Both the position numbers and the translations under genes were made by a program. A stretch of DNA of 49,434 nucleotides. Source: Armatimonadota bacterium (GTDB lineage: Bacteria; Armatimonadota; JAAZEB01). The notes beneath the pieces were generated by a model. That model had not been told where the DNA came from, ran no database searches, and saw only the letters and a list, made by a program, of their open reading frames with translations. The stretch spans positions 1-49,434 of the forward strand of contig JAAZEM010000169.1 of assembly GCA_012512265.1 (NCBI GenBank), given 5' to 3'. Positions 43,935-49,434 of this stretch are shown here, piece after piece (within the stretch, counting starts at the first letter, position 1; every line of letters begins with the position of its first letter).

Positions 43935-46331
43935 TCAGAACTCGATCACCGCCACATCCTCGGCCTTCAGTGTGAACTCCGCGCGCGCGGCAGGCTGGCC
44001 GTGGAGAGTGCCGCCCGCTCGCCAGCGGACTTCCTGGCCGGTGACCAAGTCACGGCTGGCTGCCGGGGCCTTGCCCTGAAGCGTCACCGTAAACCGCTTC
44101 TCCTCGGAGCTGTCGTTGAAGAGCGTCAGGTAGCGGTCTCCAAAGCGCTCCACGTAAACCTGGGGATCACTCGTCACCGCCCCGGTGATCGGGCGCCACC
44201 CGGCTTCCGCCACCCGCTTGCACAGCGGCACGTACTTCTTGAAGAGCGGGCGGTCGCGGTTATAGAGCGCGGGGTTGCGGAAGTAGTGATTCGTAGAAGC
44301 ATCGGCGCTGAAGAAGCCAGGGAACATCCCGTAGGCGAGCGACCGCTTCATGTACTTCTCTACCAACTCGTGCGAGAAGAGGTTGAAGTCGGTGTTCATC
44401 AGGAAGCAGTAGGGCTTGGTGGCGCACATCGCCCGCCGATAGAGCAGGTCGGCGTCAGACATCGGCTGCCAGTTCCCACGTGGGTTCCAGTTGGTCTCGG
44501 TGCCCAGTACGTCCATATAGGCAGCTAGCCAGGGCAGCCGGCTCGGCGTGCTGTTGGCCATCATCAGCTTGCCCATGCGATGCACGTCCTCGGCCATGGC
44601 GCGAGCGTACTCGTAGGCGATCAGCCCGCGGAAGATCGCGGGGCGATGCGAACCGATATCGAAGGTGAGCGGCGTCTTCATGCCGGCAAAGTGCTCGCGC
44701 CGGAAGTTCAGCTCGTCGGTCACATACCCCTCGCTGGAGTCGATGTACTCGCCATCGAGGTCGCCCTTGCGCTCGGGGCCGTACAGCTGTTCGCGGAGCT
44801 TCGGGCTCCACTTGTTCAGGAAGTCGGTCGTCTCGCCCGGCACACCCGGCGCGGAGTTCATGCTCCAGACAGCGCCGTTACACCACGGCGTATCCAGCAA
44901 CCGGGCGACGAACTGCCCGTTGGTGTCGTGGTAGCCGCTCGCCAGGAGGGCCTGTGCTTGCCGGTTCCCCTCGCCGGCCAGGCGCTTCGCCTCGGCCACC
45001 GCCGCCTCCATCGTGCGCGGCATCTCCTCCGGCATCCGCATCCACCACGTCATCGGCTCCGTATAGCGGAAGGTGATGATGTTGTTCGCATCATCCCAGG
45101 CCGTCTCATCGTTCCCCTCCTTGAACTTGAAGCCGAAGTCCTGCCAGCCTTCCACCTGACTGATCTTGGCAAATGGCATCCAGAGCCCCTGCTCCGGCGT
45201 GCGGCAGCGGAAGAGCTCGGGGAAGAGCCGATAGTAGCGATCGAGCGCGCTCCGGAACCCCCAGGCGGCATCGAAGTCGTAGAGGCAGAACTGGAGCTCG
45301 GCCGAGGGCTTCTCGGGCGTCAGCCCCAGATCATAGGCGATGAAAAGCTCGCCCGTGCCGGCGCTATAGCCCACGCGGTAGAACGCCGGATAGCCCATAT
45401 CGAGACCGATCGCCCGGCCCGTGTTCCCCCTCGCGATCGCCGCCAGAGGATAGCGAGAGAGCGCGCCGATGGCCCCGGCGGCAAACCGGGAGACCTCGTG
45501 ATACTCCACGGGCGGCTGCGTCTCCAGGCTCCGCCGCGGGTCGGCCAGCCACCGCCAGCCCTGGTTCCCCACCGGCACCGTGTAGACCAGCGTAATCGCG
45601 CGGTCTTTGCCCGTCGTATCCGCGATCCGGCAGCGGATGAAAGTGGCGCCGTCTCTTTGCTGTCGCTGGCTCTCCAGGGTCAGGCCGAACGCCTTGCCCC
45701 CCTCAAAGGTGGAGAAGCCCGTGTTGGCAGCGACGTCGCGCACCTGGAAGCCCTCTGCCAGGCGGCCCTTGACCGTGACGGGAAGCCCGTCGAAGATCGC
45801 GGCGCCTTTCGGCGTCTCAAGCTGGTACAGCACCGGATCGCGGAAGGATGCCTTCCCGGTGTGCCGGCGCAACAGCATGTAGAACGAAACCTGCTTCACC
45901 GGCTTGCTCGGGAAAATCACCACCTGCCGACGCTCCCAATCGTGCGTGCCGACGCTGAAGGGCGCCGTCTGCCCCCACAGCGGCGTGCCATCGGCATAGA
46001 GCAGGTCGAGGTAGAGCGAGTAGTTGTTGTCGCGCCCGCCGCTAATGCCCTCGGCTTTGCTCCACGCCACCGCGATGATCGGTCGCGGCACATCCTGGTT
46101 CAGCTCCACCGTCTGCCCCACGCCGCGGTGAACCGTGTTATCGTTGCCGTTGTCGCAGACGAAGACGCCCCCCTGCCGCTCGAAGCCCTGCTCCCAGGGC
46201 TGCCACTTGTCGTCGCTGAGCAGATTCGGGCCGGTGGCCTGCGCGTCAAACAAATCCTTGACCACGGCACACCTTCCCATTCCCGGCGCTGCTAGAAGCA
46301 GCGCGGCACAGAAAAGGATTATACTCCGCAC
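43935..46331 (-). CDS. Large secreted glycoside-hydrolase-like protein, family unknown
   Basis: 798 residues; the GTG start (46331) leads into a clear signal peptide (RSIILFCAALLLAAPGMG). Residues ~20-140 resemble a carbohydrate-binding sandwich (FERQGGVFVCDNGNDNTVHRG). A second beta-sandwich lies at ~140-270. From ~280 a long alpha/beta domain contains acidic DGEYIDSSEGYVTDE and DMGYPAFY, as in TIM-barrel hydrolases. The last ~80 residues look like a small beta domain. No CAZy family could be named. It leads an operon with a mutarotase and a Na+ symporter, which fits sugar release and uptake. The frame extending to 46985 overlaps the nuclease gene and is rejected. Confidence 0.75.
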   Translation of the reverse strand: MRSIILFCAALLLAAPGMGRCAVVKDLFDAQATGPNLLSDDKWQPWEQGFERQGGVFVCDNGNDNTVHRGVGQTVELNQDVPRPIIAVAWSKAEGISGGRDNNYSLYLDLLYADGTPLWGQTAPFSVGTHDWERRQVVIFPSKPVKQVSFYMLLRRHTGKASFRDPVLYQLETPKGAAIFDGLPVTVKGRLAEGFQVRDVAANTGFSTFEGGKAFGLTLESQRQQRDGATFIRCRIADTTGKDRAITLVYTVPVGNQGWRWLADPRRSLETQPPVEYHEVSRFAAGAIGALSRYPLAAIARGNTGRAIGLDMGYPAFYRVGYSAGTGELFIAYDLGLTPEKPSAELQFCLYDFDAAWGFRSALDRYYRLFPELFRCRTPEQGLWMPFAKISQVEGWQDFGFKFKEGNDETAWDDANNIITFRYTEPMTWWMRMPEEMPRTMEAAVAEAKRLAGEGNRQAQALLASGYHDTNGQFVARLLDTPWCNGAVWSMNSAPGVPGETTDFLNKWSPKLREQLYGPERKGDLDGEYIDSSEGYVTDELNFRREHFAGMKTPLTFDIGSHRPAIFRGLIAYEYARAMAEDVHRMGKLMMANSTPSRLPWLAAYMDVLGTETNWNPRGNWQPMSDADLLYRRAMCATKPYCFLMNTDFNLFSHELVEKYMKRSLAYGMFPGFFSADASTNHYFRNPALYNRDRPLFKKYVPLCKRVAEAGWRPITGAVTSDPQVYVERFGDRYLTLFNDSSEEKRFTVTLQGKAPAASRDLVTGQEVRWRAGGTLHGQPAARAEFTLKAEDVAVIEF

Positions 46332-46704
46332 GGAACACCAGCCTTTCTCTTGACCATCGGGCTCCCCTCTCGCCCTTCCCGGGACGCGGCCAATCGAGGG
46401 GCAGACCGCCGCTTCAGTCCCCTGCCAGGGAAACCAGACAACAGCGTGGCTCTGGGCCAAACCTTCCTGCCTCATCGTCGCCGGGCTGCACTGCCACGCG
46501 CCATGAAGCGACAGGGAGCGGTTCGTGCATCCCTCGCCCGATCCTTCCACCCTGGCCCCGCGAACTCCTCTCTTGCGCAACGCTTCCCGAATCCTAGATA
46601 CCGGGGAGGAGTTCGCGCCGCTCCCACGAACAACAGGGTGACTGCTATGCCCGCGCCTGTCAGAGAAACGCTGGCAGGGGAAGCGGCTTCTAATCGGAGG
46701 CTCG
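46332..46704. other. Divergent intergenic region with a 12-bp inverted repeat
   Basis: 373 bp between the GH-like and nuclease genes. CGCGAACTCCTC (46559-46570) is perfectly repeated inverted at 46606-46617, 35 nt apart. A -10-like TAGATA lies within the loop. It could be an operator or a leader stem; a promoter for the nuclease pair is not certain. No gene seen. Confidence 0.5.
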
Positions 46705-48054
46705 ATGGTTACCCTTCTCCACCTTGCGGACCTGCACCTCGACACGCCATTCAAGGGGCTGGCGGAAACAGACGAAGCACTGGCCACTCGTCTGCGAGAT
46801 GCCACCCTGAACGCGCTCGACCGGGCTGTCGCTTTCGCCCTGGAGCAGAAACTGAGTGGCCGGCTCGATGCCGTCACCTTTGGCGGCGACATCTTCGATG
46901 AAACCGCGCCCAGCCTGCGGGCGCGGATGCGTTTCGGCGAGGCACTCAAAACGCTCTGCCGGGAGGGGATCCCCTGCTTCATCATCGCCGGGAATCACGA
47001 CCCGATCGATGACCCGTCGCTCTGGCGCCGCCACGTCTCGCTCCCCGAAGGCTGCACGCTCTTCGACGCGGAATGGGGCGCCGGCGTAATCGAAAAGGAG
47101 GGCGCGCCCGCGTGCACGGTGGTCGGGCGTAGCTTCAGCCAGGCGCTCAATCTGGCGCATCCCCTGGCCGGCCTCGAAGCGCACGCGGCGGCGCTGGAAG
47201 CCGCCCCCCTGCGCGTCGGCCTACTTCACTGCGATGCCGGGGGCACGATGAGCGAGATGAATGGCTACGCCCCCGTTTCGGTGGGCGATCTGGCCCGTGC
47301 CCCGGTCGATGCCTGGCTCCTGGGCCACATCCACAAGCGCTCCGAGAAGCCGCTCCACGACCGGCCGCTCGTCATCTACCCGGGCAATCCCCAGGGCCGT
47401 GACATCAACGAAGCCGGGCCGAAGGGCGGGCTGCTGGTCCACCTGGAACCGGGGCGCGCGCCGAAGACCGAGTTTGTGCCGTTCGGATCGATTCTCTGGG
47501 AGCGCGTGGAGGTCGCCGTCTCCGAATGCGCGGGCGACACCGCCGTGACGGAGGCGATCCGCGACGCGCTTCAGACCCGGCTGGACGAGGCCTCGCGCAC
47601 CGGCGCCGAGGGCTTGATCGCCCGGGTAACGCTCGCCGGCCGCCCGGAGCTTTCGACATGGCGGCTGTTGCAGAGCCCGGAAACGCTGGACGAAATCCGG
47701 AAGAACGCCGCCGGCGCGACGGAGACGCCCTTCCTGGTGATCGAGCAGCTGGAGTCGCGCGCCCAGGCGCCGCTCCCGCCGCGCGAAGAGCTGCGGGAGC
47801 GCGAAGACCTGCTCGGCGATTTCCTCCGCGTCCTGGACCAGGCGCGGGAAGCCCCCGAGAGTGGCGCACGCCGCGCGGTGGAAGAGGCGCTCAGCGCTTT
47901 CTCGAAGAACGCAGACGCGCGCGAGTTCGGAGGCATCCCCGGACCCGAGATGCCGCTTGAGGAGCTCCTGGATGCAGCAGAGAAGATCGCGCTCACGCTG
48001 CTCTGGGATGAGGAAGATGCCCTCGCCTCGGAGGAGGAGCCGGTACAATCATGA
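46705..48054 (+). CDS. Mre11/SbcD-like (YhaO-type) DNA repair exonuclease
   Basis: 449 residues. Mn-phosphodiesterase motifs are all visible: LADLHLDTP, FGGDIFDE, IAGNHDP, LLHCDAG and LLGHIHK. The length and ~150-residue C-terminal part (ending DEEDALASEEEP) suit YhaO rather than SbcD. It cleaves DNA ends together with an SMC-like ATPase. The ATG is 4 nt after GGAGG. The stop overlaps the ATG of the next gene as ATGA, so the two proteins are translationally coupled and probably form one complex. Confidence 0.88.
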   Translation: MVTLLHLADLHLDTPFKGLAETDEALATRLRDATLNALDRAVAFALEQKLSGRLDAVTFGGDIFDETAPSLRARMRFGEALKTLCREGIPCFIIAGNHDPIDDPSLWRRHVSLPEGCTLFDAEWGAGVIEKEGAPACTVVGRSFSQALNLAHPLAGLEAHAAALEAAPLRVGLLHCDAGGTMSEMNGYAPVSVGDLARAPVDAWLLGHIHKRSEKPLHDRPLVIYPGNPQGRDINEAGPKGGLLVHLEPGRAPKTEFVPFGSILWERVEVAVSECAGDTAVTEAIRDALQTRLDEASRTGAEGLIARVTLAGRPELSTWRLLQSPETLDEIRKNAAGATETPFLVIEQLESRAQAPLPPREELREREDLLGDFLRVLDQAREAPESGARRAVEEALSAFSKNADAREFGGIPGPEMPLEELLDAAEKIALTLLWDEEDALASEEEPVQS

Positions 48055-49434
48055 GGATCGACCAAATCAAGCTGGTGCGCTTCGGCGAGTTCGCCGATTG
48101 GGAGGTGGGCGACCTGCAGCCCGGGCTCAACGCCCTCTTCGGCCCGAACGAAACGGGAAAGAGCACACTGCTCGGCGCCATCCGTTTCCTCCTCTTTGGC
48201 TCGGCCGGCAGGCAGTCGGGCGTCAATCAGTACGAGCCCGATGGCGATAAACGGCACGTGGAAGCCATCCTGTGGCACGACGGCACACTCTGGCACCTCA
48301 CCCGGCGCGATGTTCGCGGCAAGGGCGCGTTCACTCTCAAGCCCGCGGACGGCGGTCCAAACGTTCTCCTGGACACGTTCAACCGCGACTGGCTGGGGAA
48401 CACCTCTCGTGGTACCTACCAGAGCGTCTACGCCCTTGGCCTGGATGATCTCCAATGGTGCAACGAACTCCGCGACGTCATCCTCGTGCAGGCCGACCCG
48501 ATGGGCGAGAAGCTGCGCGACGCGATCAAAGAGACGGAGAAAGCCACCGCGCAGGCGCCCGTCAAGCACGCGCTCGCAGCGTGGAAGAAGGCAAACGACG
48601 AAGTGCTCCAGCTCTCGCAGCAACCTGCGCAGCTCAACGACTACGAGCGCCAACTCTCGCGCGAGCGCCAGCGCGTTGCCGAACTGGACGAGGAACTCGC
48701 CGGCGTGAGAAAGGGCCTGGCACGCTGCCGGGAGATTCTGGACGCGCGCGAGACGTGGAACCGGGCCGCCAGCCTCCGCACACAACTCGAGCCGCTGGCT
48801 GACGTGGCCGAGTTCCCATTGACCGCCGAACGCGACTATCAGGCGGCGAGAGAGCGCCACGACGAGGCGCGAACGCAGGCTGATGAGGCCCGTTCGCGCG
48901 CCCAAAGCATCGAGCGCGAGTTGGACGGGCTGTGGGTAGACGAGACGCTGCTTACGCACGCCGGCGCGGTGGAGAAACTCGCCGATGAGGCAGCCCAGCA
49001 CCGAGAACTGCCAGGCCAGCTGCAAGAGGCAGAGCAGAGGGCCGAGATGGCACTCGCAGCCGCCCGGCAGGAAGCGGACTGCAGGTGCGGGCACGATGCC
49101 GACATCGCTACTCTCCGCAATCTCGATACTTCCGCCACAACCCAGAGCAAACTGGAAGAGGCCGCATCTGCCCTCTCCCGGGCGGAAACCGCGCACGCCC
49201 AGGCGAAAAAAGCGACAGACGACGCCGCACGCGCGCGCGAGCAGGCGGAGGAGGAAGTCGCCGAGGTAGAGAAGGCCCTCGACACGCTTCCAGAGCCGGT
49301 GGACGTTGACGCGCTTCGCGCGCGCGTCGAGCAGGTTGAGAGGTGGCAGGCGCTCCAAACCGAGTGGCGTGTGGCGCGCCGCGATCATGAGACCGCCCAG
49401 GAAAAGCATGACGACCTGGTCGCGCGTCACAAGC
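48051..49434 (+). CDS. YhaN/Rad50-like AAA ATPase, cut by the window end
   Basis: The first 461 residues are inside the window and the frame is still open at 49434. It begins MRIDQIKLVRFGEFADWEVG with Walker A GPNETGKST at about residues 32-40. The central part is rich in Glu/Arg/Ala heptads, a long coiled coil, as in YhaN. Translation overlaps the nuclease stop as ATGA. The Walker B half lies beyond the window. Confidence 0.88.
   Translation, partial: MRIDQIKLVRFGEFADWEVGDLQPGLNALFGPNETGKSTLLGAIRFLLFGSAGRQSGVNQYEPDGDKRHVEAILWHDGTLWHLTRRDVRGKGAFTLKPADGGPNVLLDTFNRDWLGNTSRGTYQSVYALGLDDLQWCNELRDVILVQADPMGEKLRDAIKETEKATAQAPVKHALAAWKKANDEVLQLSQQPAQLNDYERQLSRERQRVAELDEELAGVRKGLARCREILDARETWNRAASLRTQLEPLADVAEFPLTAERDYQAARERHDEARTQADEARSRAQSIERELDGLWVDETLLTHAGAVEKLADEAAQHRELPGQLQEAEQRAEMALAAARQEADCRCGHDADIATLRNLDTSATTQSKLEEAASALSRAETAHAQAKKATDDAARAREQAEEEVAEVEKALDTLPEPVDVDALRARVEQVERWQALQTEWRVARRDHETAQEKHDDLVARHK

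Noticed and set aside
43935..46985. Extending the GH-like protein upstream to 46985
   Set aside because: The extension overlaps the start of the nuclease gene, looks like random Arg/Ser-rich translation, and precedes a clear signal peptide at 46331.

Overview
The window is GC-rich, densely coding bacterial chromosome from a free-living heterotroph. Phylum cannot be fixed from the sequence alone. The gene mix (7TM-HD protein next to ybeY and dgkA, a GerMN amidase, a YhaO/YhaN-type pair, sugar-polymer genes with signal peptides, long secreted beta-sandwich proteins) would fit Armatimonadota or a neighbouring Terrabacteria lineage; this is inference. Housekeeping promoters are easy to read: several are TTGAC(A/G) with a 17-18 nt gap to TAAGAT or TATAAT.

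Layout. 1-290 holds three tandem sigma70-type promoters about 85 bp apart, firing left out of the window. 1.1-2.7 kb is a DUF4118-PAS-PP2C phosphatase. 2.7-7.7 kb is a 1641-residue secreted beta-sandwich protein. 8.2-13.2 kb is a minus-strand cluster pgpH-ybeY-dgkA-CNNM/CorC protein, preceded by rpsU; rpsU and alaS diverge from one intergenic region with opposed strong promoters. 17-18 kb is a sialidase-like Asp-box protein, converging on glgP and a PHP phosphoesterase. 22-27 kb pairs a PL10-like pectate lyase with a convergent, translationally coupled operon: lactate-permease-type carrier, SAF small subunit, UxaA-type lyase. 27.5-29.5 kb is a GerMN-amidase-SGNH fusion. 29.5-32 kb holds a candidate ECF-promoter small RNA, a DinG-type helicase, an operator-like palindrome and a Cys-rich 62-residue protein. 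32.4-36 kb has an HtrA protease with an altered triad, an orphan adenine methylase and a Gfo/Idh/MocA oxidoreductase. 36-39 kb has an MFS carrier behind a structured leader and a lone GspF/PilC protein. 38.8-46.3 kb has a metallophosphoesterase/PQQ-propeller protein and a carbohydrate operon (large secreted GH-like protein, aldose 1-epimerase, Na+/solute symporter). 46.7 kb to the end is a coupled Mre11-like nuclease and AAA ATPase, the latter cut by the window edge.

Two non-coding repeat families recur between genes: a 140-157 bp palindromic element (four copies near 7.8, 16.7, 27.2 and 27.4 kb) and a 32-bp repeat (copies near 7.95, 16.9, 32.3 and 32.4 kb). No tRNA, rRNA, CRISPR array, transposase or prophage gene was recognised.
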